Notes under the pieces: generated by a model
Told to the model about the DNA's origin: nothing
Seen by the model: the letters and a program-made list of their open reading frames with translations, nothing else
The model's database searches: none
Translations under genes and position numbers: made by a program
From: Candidatus Altimarinota bacterium
GTDB taxonomy: Bacteria > Patescibacteriota > Gracilibacteria > BD1-5 > UBA2023
DNA: 40,347 nucleotides
Direction of reading: 5' to 3'
NCBI GenBank assembly: GCA_028277205.1
Contig: JANQGT010000004.1
Span: forward strand, 1-40,347
Shown: positions 9,501 to 20,030 of the stretch, piece by piece
How the letters are laid out: the number at the start of each line of letters is the position of its first letter
How positions within the stretch are numbered: the first letter of the stretch is position 1

Positions 9501-12500
9501 CCCACCATATCGCTGCCGGTACGTGCGGATGCAAAAAAATTTGATCAGGGAATCGGAAAGCGCCTGTACAATAACAGTGCGGATATCACCGAGGCGTCGA
9601 TTCCACTTGACTTCAATGGAGACGATGCCCCGGACATTGCCGTATTTTCGACCAATGGAGCTATCCGCCTGCTCGCCAATACCGGCGGAAAATACCGGGA
9701 TATGGGATACCTCGCCTCCGTCGCGGACGCAGGCAGACGCCGAAAAGATACGGGGGATTTTCGCGGTGACGGCTACGACGACATCGTCATGGCAGACGAG
9801 GATCATGTCATATTTCTGCTTGAAAACACCCGGGGAAAATTCGAGCGCAGACCACTGCTCGTATTTGATGAGGGCGCCAGTGCGCCCAGACGATTTGACG
9901 TGGGCGTCATGCAGCTGCAGACCTACGACATGGACGTGGACGGATATACCGACATCGTGACAGTAGACGAGGCGGGAGAGCTCAATATCCTCTACGGTCG
10001 CGCCGACGGTCGCTTTGATAAAAAGCTCATCGACTCGGGATTTGGTGTGCGCATCACCGGAAAGACACGCTCGACCGAGGGCGCCGTGTATTTCGACGGA
10101 CTGCGGCAGATCACCCCTACCGAGCAGCGGGACTTTTTGGTAGAGTCGGAGGCACTCCGGCTGAGTACCGAGACCGACGTCAGCGGATGAATGGACGAGG
10201 CGACGGCGCGACGTCTCGTCGATGCTCAGATCTACTATACCGAGACGCGACAGACCCTCTCGCAGATCGAGTCCGTCCCCACGACCGCGGATATCGCAGG
10301 CTCGGCGGGTACGGACGACTCGGGAGCACCGCGAGAGGATATCGCCGAGAGCGTGAGCGCGGGCATGGCGAGTATCGAAGCCATGGGAGGTACGACGGAT
10401 TTCCTGGTGCCAAAGCGTACGATAGAGAGCCGTACGTATATCCGATCCGAATACGCCGAGGGAGAAAATCTCCGCGTCGAAAAAACCTACACCGACAGAA
10501 ACGGTGACACACTCCAGACAGACGACATCGTGGACGTCACCGTACGCCTCACGAATACGGGCGATGAAAATCGCACAAACGTCGAATACCTCGACAGCTA
10601 TGAAAAAAATGTCTTTGATCTGCCGGATACCGCGCAGGTCAGCCTCATCCAGTCAAATGGCGAAGAAACGACACTTTCCTATGATCCGCTCGTACAGGGC
10701 GAGTACGATCTCTCGGTCGACGTCGGAGAGCTGCCCGCAGGGGCGTCGGCGGAGTTTTCCTACACGCTCGAATCCCGACCCATCGCCTATGGAGAAGTCC
10801 TCGTGGGCGATCTGGGGTCTGATGCCGGCCACGGCGAGATCGCCGTACGCGCCAATAACGTCTGCGGCGAATCATACACCGCATGGCACTCCACCGAGCC
10901 GTATCCCCGTACCTATGCGACGGAAACCCTGGACGTCGCAGAGCCGGCAAGTCTCCCGAGTCCCGTCACGGAGGATCTGGTCGATGCCGATCAAAACGGT
11001 ATTCCCGATATTGCCGAGGCATTCTCCGATTCGGATGGAGATATCTCCGAAGAAGACCTCGACGCTTTTGCCGAGTACGCCGAAGAAGCACTGGACGAGT
11101 ATCAGTCAAACGAATATGTCTTTGCTTCGTGAACGCAAAACTCCGCCGATCTTTTGGTGTATGACGAGGACTCGGATTCTGTCGATGTACTGGGCATGAG
11201 CAGCGCCGATGTGGACAGCATGATCGCCTCGGTCAATAATATCGTCGAAGGACTCGGCTGCGGATTTGGTGGTGGATCCTGTCTCTCCATGCCCCTAAAC
11301 TGGGCTCCGCTCGCGCCGGGATCGGCACCGACCATCTTTGGATTTCCGGCGGGCATCCTCGACCCGTCGACCGGTATCCCGATATTTTCCGGGATCAACT
11401 GGGTCGGACTCTGACCACTGTGTCTCCCGGGAGTATGGCCGCCACTCGTACAGCTGCCATTTCCGGTCTGTGGAGGCACCGGAGCCGGAGGATTTCTGGG
11501 GACGCTGAGTCCTACGAATGTGTTTCGGCTCTATATCACTCCGACACTCACGCTCGGGGTCGGGGTCGCAGCATGCTTCGGAGGACCGTCGGCGATCGTC
11601 GGACGCGTCCCTCCTCCGGGAGTCTCGCCGCTCGTCCCGGGCGGAAACTGCGTAGTCGCCGCCCGCCCCCTCTGGAACTGCGAGGCGGACGGATCGGACG
11701 GCGACGTCGGAGAGTGGTCATACACCGCCCCCGGACACTATACCAATGCCGGATCATGCACACCCCAGAGCCAGCGGATCGGCTACGCCGCCACTCCGGA
11801 GGAGCGCCAATCGTTTCAGGAGCGCATGATGGCATACATATCGGGAGACAGCTCGGTCCTCAGCTCACTCTGAGCCGATATCACGAGGGGGACGTCGAGC
11901 GATTTTACCAGTGGACAGCCGCTCATCAGCTCGGGTCTCCCGGGAGGCGGAGGCGATCCAAATCTCGAGGTCGAGATCGATACGGACGCGCTACAGGATT
12001 TTGATTTTGAAAATGTCGTCAAAATCTCGCTCGATCGCATCCCGGCATTTCCCGATTTTCTCATGGAGTGGGTGACCCGACAGCTGGAGGAGATCATAAA
12101 CAAGCTCACCTCTCTCCCCACACTGTATATAATTCTTCCTGACTTTTCACTGTTTGAGACGAGCGGATGGGTCGGATTCACAGACAAAATCGAGCAAGCA
12201 TACGATGACGCAGCAGCGGAATACGAGGATATCGATCCGACATTCGACACCGATACGGGATTTGAAGAAGTGGAGGCAGTCGAAGGAGAGATAAACAGTT
12301 TTCTCGCATGACAAAGCGACAATATCAATACTATCGGTCGCAATATCTCGGGCATCAAAGCGGCGTATGAATTTCTCTCCAATCTCCCGCTACTCTCCAT
12401 AGAGCCGGAAACCGTACATGTGCGCATCCCCTGGATCCCTCCGGAGGATATAGAAAAATGGATCCTGGACGCCGAGGCGACGCTCAAGCAGTGGGAAGCG

Positions 12501-15500
12501 GAATTTGACGAGACAGTGGAAAACTGGGAACAACTCGGGACAGAAGAGGGCGCCCTGGAAAAAGTCAATATCGAGGCAGGAGCACTCCTGCAGAGTCTGC
12601 GCGCAAATATCCAGACACTCAAGGAGTATAAAGAATTTCCGGAAAAGCTCCTGCGATACCTGGAGTACAAAGAAATCTACGCCGAGCAAATCCTCTGCAA
12701 TATCGAGGCGATCGAGTTTTTCCTCGGAGGTTGGCTCGCGGAAAACGCCGCGCGATTCCGTGCGTGGGTGGAGCTGTATATCCTGATACGCGCGATCCTG
12801 GAGGGGTGGCAGCTCATCATTGATATCTTCGTAGAGTTTGATGCAAACTGCGGCGTCTGCCGAAACGAGCGATGGGATCTAAAGCATTTTCTCATCAAGC
12901 TGCTCTCGATGGTGATTCCCGATCTGCCCATCATCATCTTTCCGAAATGGCCCGATATCATCCTGGATCTGCATAATATCCGTGCGGGACTCGTGGTCCC
13001 GATACCGGAGTTTGATTTTGATGTGACGCCGCTGGTCCTCCCCGCTCTGCCGGAGCTCGATCTCCCGGATGTCCCCACGCTCACGCTCGCGCTCCCCGTA
13101 CTCCCCCTCCTCCCGAAAATTCCACCGCTCCCATCTCTGCCAGACATTCCGAGCTTGCCGCTGCCAGAGCTTCCGAGCTTGCCGCCTCCCCCGACGATTC
13201 CTGCGCTCTTTGGTATCATAGAGATGGCACTGCAGATCCTGCGGCTCATCGCGCTTATTATCTGTATTTTACGCACCAATCCGTTTGCGCCAGAGTGGCG
13301 CGTCGGTGATCTGATCGCACAGCTCACGGAGCGACAGGGGACGCTGCCGATCGACTTTCTGTTTTTGGAGTTTCCGCAGTTTTCGATGAGCTTTATCGAC
13401 GCGATAAAAGTGACGACGTACGTCAATCTGGAGTTCGAGCTTGATTTTATCATAGAGATGGCGAGCTCCACGATGAAACCATTCAATACTTTCACGGCAA
13501 ATCTCTCGAATGCGACGAGCCATGTAAAGCTCTTGGATCTCGACTTTAGTGGCACGATCCCGGAGGATATAGAGATCGACGCCTCCACCGGCGAGGTGCG
13601 CGGTCTGGAAGACGTGGGCGAGCTGCCGGAAGCACTCGAGGGTCTGGAGGGATTTGCGCCGACGCACGAGTATATGCGTGAGCGTCTGGGCGCGATCGCG
13701 CATTTCGCATCGGGATCGCTGCATCGGCTGGCTGCGGGTATGCAGTCCGAATCCGAACGCATGCTCTCGGTCTCGGAGCTCTCGGACGAGATGGCGGCGC
13801 AGATTCCAGCGCTGAAAACGATCGCACCGGATATTGCCGCTCGATTTGAGGCGGCGGTATCCGCCGGCAGCGGGGACGCGGACGAGATCACCGCCGAGCT
13901 CCAGCAGACGCAGCGTCAAAAGTTTGACGTGCTCAAATCGTATATCAGGGAGGACATGCGCCGAAACAACGAGCGGATGGCGGAGCTTCGAAAGATTATC
14001 CAAAAAGAACATTCGCTCAGCGAACTATCGTTTATCCAAAGGGATCTACCCCACCTCATCACGATCATCGCAAATACGCAGGCTGAAGACGAACTGCGAA
14101 AACAGGCAATCGAGGGCGAACTGAGAGCCCTCAATGATCGCATCGCCGACCCGCTGTCCCGTATCCTCGATCCCTCGACCGACCCCATGATGCGAGAGCT
14201 TTCGCAGATGCGCACGAAAGCACTCTCGCAACTCCATGAGGCTGGGAAGTGACGCAACACATCATGAGCCCTCGCACTCGGGGATACCGCCTCGTCCGCA
14301 TCATTTTCACTCGCGGCGGATACGAGCAGTGCATCCGGTACATACGATATCGCAGACAGCTACCGCTACAACTACGAGGGTATCTACTACCTCGACGCAG
14401 GGGGAAATCAGACGAGACTCTTTAATTATACAGAGCTGCTGACCGGACGCGAAAAGGCGCGCGAGCTCGACATCGACGATGATGGTGATCGGGATCTCAT
14501 CTACACGATGAACAATATCACCTACCTCAAAACGAATCATACGAATACTCCCGAGTCCCGGCATATCACGGATGCACCGCGCACGCGCGATCTTTCGGCA
14601 TTTCTCGGCATCGATGCGGACGACCCGGTCGCCGCAGGCGCACCGGAAAATTTCTCGGAGGATTTTGCCACGACAGGACGGATCAATGCTTCTTTTGACG
14701 CTGCCGATATCCGAGAGGAGCAGCGATACCGGCTCGAGATGTACGACTACGTCGATCGATTTGATCGGGTAAAATCCGGCGAGACGCCGCGATCCATCAC
14801 GCCCGCCACCGCGCGACAGTACGTGGATCTCGTCACGCGTGACGATAGCGCCCTCGTCACCGACAGTACGCGTACCGGTGCCATCATCGGACGCGCTCCC
14901 GCCCGAGTGCGCTCATCGGTCGGCGACATTCGCATGCGGGGATTGAGTCTGGAATTCGTAAATCCAGGGGAGACCATCACCATCCGCGCCGGAAGCCGCG
15001 TCTATGCGGGAGGAGGAGGAGCGGAGATTTCATACCTCCGCAGCACGCAAACAGCATCCGAAACCGTCACACTCGCACCAAACGCCTGGATCGAATTTTC
15101 CGCCACGACGCAGGTATCGGTCTCGACGGGGCGACTTGTACTTCTCTCAGAGTCGCTTCGTGATGGGATCATGCTCGGACCGGACGAGCTCTCGGACATG
15201 CCGATCGTACCGGACGTACGACTCTCCGTACCCGAGGGGGGACGCATATTTCTGGAGTACTTCGATGACGGACGACTGATCCTGGACACGCCGAGCGAGT
15301 ACGAAATGTACGATCTCGGCGAACGGGACGGGGACTATAGCATCAGCCTGGATCGACCAAATGGTCTTTTCTACGCGCGACTTGCGGCATTCGACAAATC
15401 GGGTGAGCTCGGTACGTGGGCGTCGCAGACGCTTCTCTCGCCCCAGACTGCGGCGGATGCCACTGCGCCGTCCATTCTCGCAGGCAGTCGGATCCGCATT

Positions 15501-16520
15501 CCCGTGTATCAGCCATATACACTCGATCTGCAGGGAAAAATCACCGATCTGGGGACGATCACGCGTCTCTGGCTCGATATGGATCTGGATGCGGATTCGG
15601 ACGGCGACGGCAATCCGAAAAACGACAATGATTCGCTGAGTGATTCGCTCGAGGAAAATCTATCGTACGGCGCAACCACGCGCATAGATGAGGACGGTAT
15701 GCCGACGCTTCAGATTGATTTCACTCCCTATGATGAGATCATGGAAAAAACCGTCCGTCTCTTCGTAGAGGACGATGCCGGAAACATCGCAACGAAAGAC
15801 ATGACTCTGTCGGTCTATGCTCCGACACCGATCATCGAGGGCTACGACGGCGAGTCTACTGTCGTATGACGTCTCGACGAGTCACTGGAGGACATGCCCG
15901 TTGATCTCTTGCGCTTGCGAAATGGATTTATCACGAAGGTCGATCCAGAAGAAGAGGCAGTACACACCGGCACGGGCGGACGCTACGAATATACCGAGTC
16001 CGGCTCCGGCGGAGCGCTCATATCCCGTGACGGCGAGACGATCGCAGCTGTCAATTTCAAAACCGGGCTCCTAGAGCTCGTAAACGGCGGCGGCTACACT
16101 ATCAGAGCCCTCGCACGCGATGGAGAGCGGGACATGCGCCTGGAGCTCTCGGACGAGAGCGGTATAGTCGTATACCGCCAGACATTCGGACTGCCGGCGG
16201 GGACGCGCATCATACCCATCGCGGATTTCTCGGCGGTCTCGACGGACGGAGCATACCTGCGCGTCATGGATCCGGCATTTCGCTACGAGCCAAATGATTC
16301 TGATGCTCCGGTGCTCCCGGACGGCGGATTTCTGGTGCGATCGGACGGCACGGCGATCGTAGGATTTGACGAGAGGGGGCATATCATCGCGGTCTCGGAC
16401 TCGGACGCCGAGCTCGTCTACGACCGACTGGAGGATTTCATCCTCATGCGCGTGCAGAGCGGCGAAGATACTGTCGTAGAGATACTCTACCGTCTGGACA
16501 TCGAGTACGCGATACGATAG
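3597..16520 (+). CDS. Giant multidomain surface protein (about 4,307 aa), UGA-rich
   Basis: One frame stays open from 3597 to the TAG at 16518 with about 38 in-frame TGA codons and no TAA or TAG. Residues 1-34 are basic and 35-49 hydrophobic (LSWLLIAAILILN), a signal anchor or signal peptide ending near AASA. Visible regions: Gly/Thr/Ser linkers at about 425-480 and 963-988, written largely with TGA; Ig-like beta domains of bacterial Ig (Big_1) style at about 1300-1505 (DVFGN, then GEIVGGPGRF); FG-GAP/VCBS-like repeats at about 2000-2145 (DFNGDDAPDIAVF, DFRGDGYDDIVMA, DMDVDGYTDIVTV); Asp-rich calcium-loop-like motifs near 1046 (GDGDANGILDAREA), 2461 (VDADQNGIPDIAEA) and 4000 (DADSDGDGNPKND); a Cys/Pro-rich block at about 2560-2710; a Leu-Pro repeat at about 3140-3205; a helical, probably coiled-coil part at about 3400-3550. 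It is most likely exported and cell-surface bound. Adhesion or host contact is inferred from architecture. The ATG at 3597 is chosen because the one at 3531 lies in the tRNA promoter. Confidence 0.85.
4878..5025 (+). repeat. Minisatellite encoding a UGA-dense Gly linker
   Basis: Two perfect tandem copies of a 33-base unit lie at 4925-4957 and 4958-4990, flanked by a second near-identical element (starting at about 4892 and 4988). In the gene frame the region has 11 TGA codons in about 50 codons. Read as Gly it encodes a Gly/Thr/Ser/Ala linker. Because the units are multiples of three, copy-number change would only alter linker length. Confidence 0.8.
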
Positions 16521-16914
16521 GAAAATCGCGCTCGCAGGTGTCAAATGCTCGAAACTCTACTCGCCATACGCATCGCGTACAGACACGTTTCCCCGGTAAA
16601 TTCTCCAGTTTAGTTTCAATAAAATCAGAAAGTCGTTCGAAAATTCCATTCTGATCACTATCCTCTCGAGCAGTCTGTAAACTGAATTGGTGGTAAAAAC
16701 AACAGCTTATAAATCGAATAAGTACCAAAAGGTCTCCCAATAGCGCGACGGAGCGGGCGGATTTCAGACTTCAAGCGTGTTGAAGAAGCGCATTTTGCGC
16801 ATGATAGAAACTCTCAATAGAGACTGTTCCTTTTTCGGGAAGTATTTGCTTTTTTTACGATTTTCCCCATACTACTCGCTCTTCGCCGATTTCGTCCGTC
16901 ACGACACCATCAGC
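16521..16914. other. Intergenic region without a supported gene
   Basis: About 390 bases, more A/T-rich than the neighbouring genes. A minus-strand frame at about 16560-16740 reads like coding sequence for a short stretch (REDSDQNGIFERLSDFIETK) but has no clear start context and runs into the antisense of the giant gene, so at most it is a gene remnant. The 3' end holds a putative promoter for the exonuclease gene. Confidence 0.4.
16846..16873 (+). promoter_or_regulatory. Putative promoter of the DEDDh exonuclease gene
   Basis: TTGCTT, 16-base spacer and CATACT, 41 bases upstream of the ATG at 16915. The spacer-to-box segment CGATTTTCCCCATACT resembles the sequence upstream of thyA (CGATTTTTCCCTATACT). 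Confidence 0.35.
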
Positions 16915-17517
16915 ATGAAAGCCTTTGTATTTGACACGGAGACCACCGGACTGCCCATCCGTGATGCGGATGTCGATGCGCAGCCGCACGTCATTCAGTT
17001 TGCCGGGATCCTCGCCCAGATCCACGACGACGGCACACACACCGAGATCGAGCGGATAAACGAGCTCGTAAAACCGCCGATTTCCATCCCGTTTGTCGCA
17101 TCGAGCGTGCATGGGATCTATGATCGAGACGTGGAAAACGAGCTGCCCGTCGCCGAAAAAATCACCCGCTGGCTCTGGTATCTGAATGCATCGGACACCG
17201 TCGCCGGACACAATCTGGAATTTGACGAGCTCATCATCCGATCAGAGCTCGCGCGTCTGGGACGCGACGGAGAGTACCAGCCGATGAAGCGCGTCTGCAC
17301 CATGCTCTCCTCCACACAGCATTGCCAGCTTGCGGGGCGCGGATTTTCGTACAAACCGCCGAAACTCAATGAGCTGTATCTGCATCTCTTCGGTGAGCGA
17401 TTTTCAGGAGCGCACGACGCGATGGTCGACGTCGAGGCGACACTGAAATGTTTTGTCGAGCTCGTGCGACGAGACGTGGTGCAGCTGCAGGAAAATCCGG
17501 TGATGCGGTTGTTTTAG
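16915..17517 (+). CDS. DEDDh-family 3'-5' exonuclease (DnaQ/epsilon-like)
   Basis: A 200-aa RNase T/DnaQ-type exonuclease. The three motifs with the acidic residues are visible: Exo I FDTETTGL (residues 5-12), Exo II HNLEFDELII and Exo III HDAMVDVEAT, with the His/Asp of the DEDDh class. Such enzymes remove nucleotides from 3' ends, as the proofreading subunit of DNA polymerase III or as stand-alone nucleases; the sequence alone does not decide which. The ATG at 16915 puts the Exo I motif at the start as in the family; an in-frame upstream ATG (16777) would add 46 residues without similarity. Stop TAG. Confidence 0.85.
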   Translation: MKAFVFDTETTGLPIRDADVDAQPHVIQFAGILAQIHDDGTHTEIERINELVKPPISIPFVASSVHGIYDRDVENELPVAEKITRWLWYLNASDTVAGHNLEFDELIIRSELARLGRDGEYQPMKRVCTMLSSTQHCQLAGRGFSYKPPKLNELYLHLFGERFSGAHDAMVDVEATLKCFVELVRRDVVQLQENPVMRLF

Positions 17518-17536
17518 AGCATCGCTATAGTATAAT
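17509..17536 (+). promoter_or_regulatory. Putative promoter of the GFA-family gene
   Basis: TTGTTT (17509-17514), 16-base spacer and a perfect TATAAT (17531-17536). The first box overlaps the end of the exonuclease gene. An inverted repeat AGAGCAT / ATGCTCT spans the -10 box. Confidence 0.55.
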
Positions 17537-17603
17537 GCTCTCAAGGAGAGCATATCGCGAGTTCATTCTCCGGAGCTACTGTTTTATACTAGCAGCTCGC
17601 CAC

Positions 17604-17996
17604 ATGCCAACATTCACCGGCGGATGTCTCTGCGGTGCGGTGCGCTATACCATAGACGGTGATCCTGTCGACCCGCATCTCTGCTTTTGTCGTATGTGTC
17701 AGCGCGCGAGCGGCGCACCCGTCACGGCATGGGTCAGCTTTCCGCGGCAGTCTGTCGCATATATGGGCGAGACACGTCCGACACTCTATCGATCCAGCCA
17801 GTCGGCGCAGCGCGGATTTTGCCCGAAGTGCGGGAGTCAGCTTTTCGCGCTCGACGACGGAGGTGATAGCATCTGCATGATGATCGGATCATGTGATGAT
17901 CCCGATGCATTTGCGCCCGAGTTTGCGAGCTTTTCAGAGTCCGCGCCGTCATGGCTTTCGCAGAGTATGCGAGTATATTGCAAGTCCGATATATAA
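17604..17996 (+). CDS. GFA/CENP-V family zinc-binding protein
   Basis: A 130-aa protein with the cysteine pattern of the GFA (glutathione-dependent formaldehyde-activating) / CENP-V fold: Cys8 and Cys10 in GGCLCGAVRY, Cys27/Cys29/Cys32 in LCFCRMC, and Cys73/Cys76 in FCPKCGSQLF. These ligands bind zinc in known members. Most bacterial members have no proven substrate, so glutathione or formaldehyde chemistry should not be assumed. The ATG at 17604 places GGCLCG close to the N-terminus as in the family. Stop TAA; the end abuts the Nudix gene start. Confidence 0.85.
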   Translation: MPTFTGGCLCGAVRYTIDGDPVDPHLCFCRMCQRASGAPVTAWVSFPRQSVAYMGETRPTLYRSSQSAQRGFCPKCGSQLFALDDGGDSICMMIGSCDDPDAFAPEFASFSESAPSWLSQSMRVYCKSDI

Positions 17997-17997
17997 T
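17992..17997 (+). promoter_or_regulatory. TATAAT box just before the Nudix ATG (possible leaderless transcript)
   Basis: A perfect TATAAT ends 7 bases before the ATG at 18005, the distance at which transcription would begin at or next to the start codon. No good upstream box is seen at 16-17 bases, so this is weak. Confidence 0.25.
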
Positions 17998-18004
17998 TTT
18001 CCCC

Positions 18005-18427
18005 ATGCCCACACAAAAAATCACCGCCTGCGCTTTCATCCATCACGATGGAAAAATGCTCGCCGTCCAGCGCGCTGCACACAAAACATTTCTGCCGAAT
18101 CAGTGGGAGCTGGTGGGCGGACATATCGAGCACGGCGAGACACTGGAGCAGGGACTCGCGCGCGAGATCCGCGAGGAGCTCGGTGCAGAGGTCGAGATCG
18201 GCGAGCCGATCCACGCCTTTACGTATATGAGGGACCGTGAGACACACTCCGTGGAGATCATTTTCCTCGCGAGGATGCTCGATCCGGATGCTATCACCCT
18301 CGATCCGAACGCGCTGCAGGCGTATCGCTGGGTGACGCTGGATGAGGCGCGAGAGCTGTACGGTGAGGACGATGCGGAGTTTCCGGCGATCGTGCGGGGA
18401 TTTGGGCGGATTGTTACAATTGGGTAA
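18005..18427 (+). CDS. Nudix hydrolase
   Basis: A 140-aa Nudix protein. The Nudix box is complete, from Gly39: G-x5-E45-x7-R53-E54-I55-x-E57-E58-x-G60. Such enzymes cleave nucleoside diphosphate derivatives (for example oxidised dNTPs, dihydroneopterin triphosphate or NDP-sugars) with a divalent metal. Substrate cannot be told from sequence. The ATG at 18005 (MPTQKITACAF) starts right before the first beta strand. The stop TAA at 18425-18427 lies inside the convergent HD-domain gene, a 14-base overlap. Confidence 0.9.
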   Translation: MPTQKITACAFIHHDGKMLAVQRAAHKTFLPNQWELVGGHIEHGETLEQGLAREIREELGAEVEIGEPIHAFTYMRDRETHSVEIIFLARMLDPDAITLDPNALQAYRWVTLDEARELYGEDDAEFPAIVRGFGRIVTIG

Positions 18428-19496
18428 TTGGAATTTCGGTATTTCATCAGATCTCTTTCGCCGCATTGATTGATGCGATCATTTCGAGTTCCGCCTGGAT
18501 CAGATTTTTAAGCGCTTGATGCGACTCCGGTTCAAGAGGAATCGCAAGAAGTTTTTGTATCACATCGTCAATTTCCTGTCTCACCATCTGCACATGATTT
18601 TGCAGCAGCTCTTTATGGGTATCGATATACTGGGGAAAAACATGCGTCAAGCCATGCATCGAACCCTGAATGAGATCAAAAAATTTGACGAGAAACGGGA
18701 GGAGATGTTTGGTATTCACCGAATCAAAAGCAGTCTTTGAGGGCTTGTTTGCATTATAAGAGTCCAAAAGATTCCGTGCGTACCGGATGATCGGACGATC
18801 TCGCGAAAAAATAATCTCGATCGCACGACGTTCGTCATCTTCCTTTCTTTGTTTGAGCGCACGTCGCGCAGATTCGTCTGGCGCTGAAGAGAAACGATCC
18901 TTTGCCACATCTCCGTCAAAATACTCCGGGAGATCGTGGAGGATGCATGTGAGTACAAAGTCTCTGAGCGAACACTCTATGCCAGAAAATATTTTCACGA
19001 TTTCCTCCTGTCGTTCCCATATTCGGTCGCATATCCTGATCACATGATCGAGATTGGTCTCTTCTCCCTCTGTCCAGTTTTTCGATACAAATATACCGCT
19101 GCGCCAGCGATCGATCGTCTCGAGCATTCGGGCGATCTGTACTAGATAGTGAGACTCCGACGAGCGCGGCGCACATCCCGGCAGTGTAAAAATAGGATGG
19201 TGGAGAAATGTCTGAATACGATATACTGCATGCGGACGCGGTCGTCCGGTGCGCCATGCACGAAGCGGGGTAATCGGCACGGCTCGCTCGTCTGAAGAAA
19301 ATCGCGCATGTAAAAACATGGCAACATGATGACAAAAACGCTCTTTTATAATAAATGCTCCAGGATGTACATGAGCCCCTACCGCACCCCGAATCTCCTG
19401 GGCTGGGAAATGGGAGGGATTCGATAGTATCTTTCCGAGTCGGGTAGGCGCTGGAAAATCGGGAAGAGCAAGCTCTGAAGTCGGAGCGCTCATCAT
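18414..19496 (-). CDS. HD-domain phosphohydrolase-like protein
   Basis: A 360-aa protein. The HD metal-binding signature is clear in its second half: His in NLDHVIRICDRI, the His-Asp pair in CILHDLPEYFDGDV, and a later region with a conserved Asp (FFDLI). The LHDLPE...GD pattern resembles YfbR/HDDC2-type nucleotidases, but the protein is longer and the first 130 residues are not recognised. Probable role: metal-dependent phosphohydrolase on a nucleotide. At the C-terminus two adjacent TGA codons are read as Gly (KEI-GG-NTEIPITQL) and the true stop is TAA at 18414-18416, overlapping the end of the Nudix gene. Start at 19496 or the adjacent ATG at 19493. Confidence 0.7.
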
Positions 19497-19526
19497 GATA
19501 GAAAAAATTTCATGGGGTATTTGATA

Positions 19527-19554
19527 TTTATATATATTTATATATGAAAGTCAA
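19527..19554 (-). promoter_or_regulatory. Putative promoter of the HD-domain gene
   Basis: TTGACT (19554-19549), 16-base A/T spacer and TATAAA (19532-19527) on the minus strand, about 30 bases from the ATG. Confidence 0.6.
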
Positions 19555-19602
19555 TTACTTCGTCTCTCCATCTCTTTTTTTCAGAACGATGCAGCACTTT
19601 GC

Positions 19603-19630
19603 TTGCATTTCCTGCATCCCTGCATATAAT
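19603..19630 (+). promoter_or_regulatory. rnpB promoter
   Basis: TTGCAT (19603-19608), 16-base spacer and a perfect TATAAT (19625-19630), ending about 6 bases before the 5' end of the RNase P RNA. Confidence 0.75.
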
Positions 19631-19635
19631 CAATA

Positions 19636-20010
19636 TCCCCCAAGGCAGGTACGCGCCCGCCAACGGCGGGAGGAAAGTCCGGACACCGCGGAGGCAAGCA
19701 TAGCGGGTAACGCCCGCGGTCGCGTCGCATGACCAAGGACGCGATACGGCAAGTGCCACAGAGACGATACTCTTCCCGGCTTTTTTCGGGAAAAAAGGTG
19801 AAAAGTCCCGGGGTGGGCATGCCCTACCCGGGAGCGTCCAGACGGACGCCGGTAAACCCTATGCGGTGCAAGAGGAATGGTGCGCGTCGCGCAATATCCC
19901 GCCTCCGGGAGCGCGAGCCGCGCATACCTCGCTCGAGGTTCCGAGTGATCGGGATCCCAGATAGATGCGTATCGATATACAGAATCCGGCTTATTCCCTC
20001 GGGGGTCCTT
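19636..20010 (+). ncRNA. rnpB: RNase P RNA, bacterial class A
   Basis: The universal P4-side sequences are present: GAGGAAAGTCCGGACA at about 19670-19685 near the 5' end and ACAGAATCCGGCTTA at about 19979-19993 near the 3' end. Between them are typical elements, including GGTAAACCCTA and GGTGCAAG around 19850-19870. A CCCCC run at the 5' end can pair with CGGGGG at the 3' end as helix P1. The RNA is the catalytic part of RNase P, which matures tRNA 5' ends. The ends are set from P1 and the promoter and may be off by a few bases. Adenylate kinase follows 20 bases later and may be on the same transcript. Confidence 0.93.
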
Positions 20011-20030
20011 GTGATATCAATCTTTTTATT

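Noticed and set aside
12677-13891. Minus-strand ORF of 404 codons inside the giant gene
   Set aside because: Ser/Ile/Arg-rich shadow of the coding strand; the plus frame continues through it with structured, biased sequence.
3597-16520. Reading the region as many short independent genes ending in TGA
   Set aside because: All pieces are in one frame, the joins contain no TAA or TAG, and conserved genes elsewhere in the window show that TGA is glycine.
16444-16740. Minus-strand ORF of 98 codons past the giant gene
   Set aside because: Only a short part looks protein-like; it ends inside the antisense of the giant gene and may be a remnant at most.
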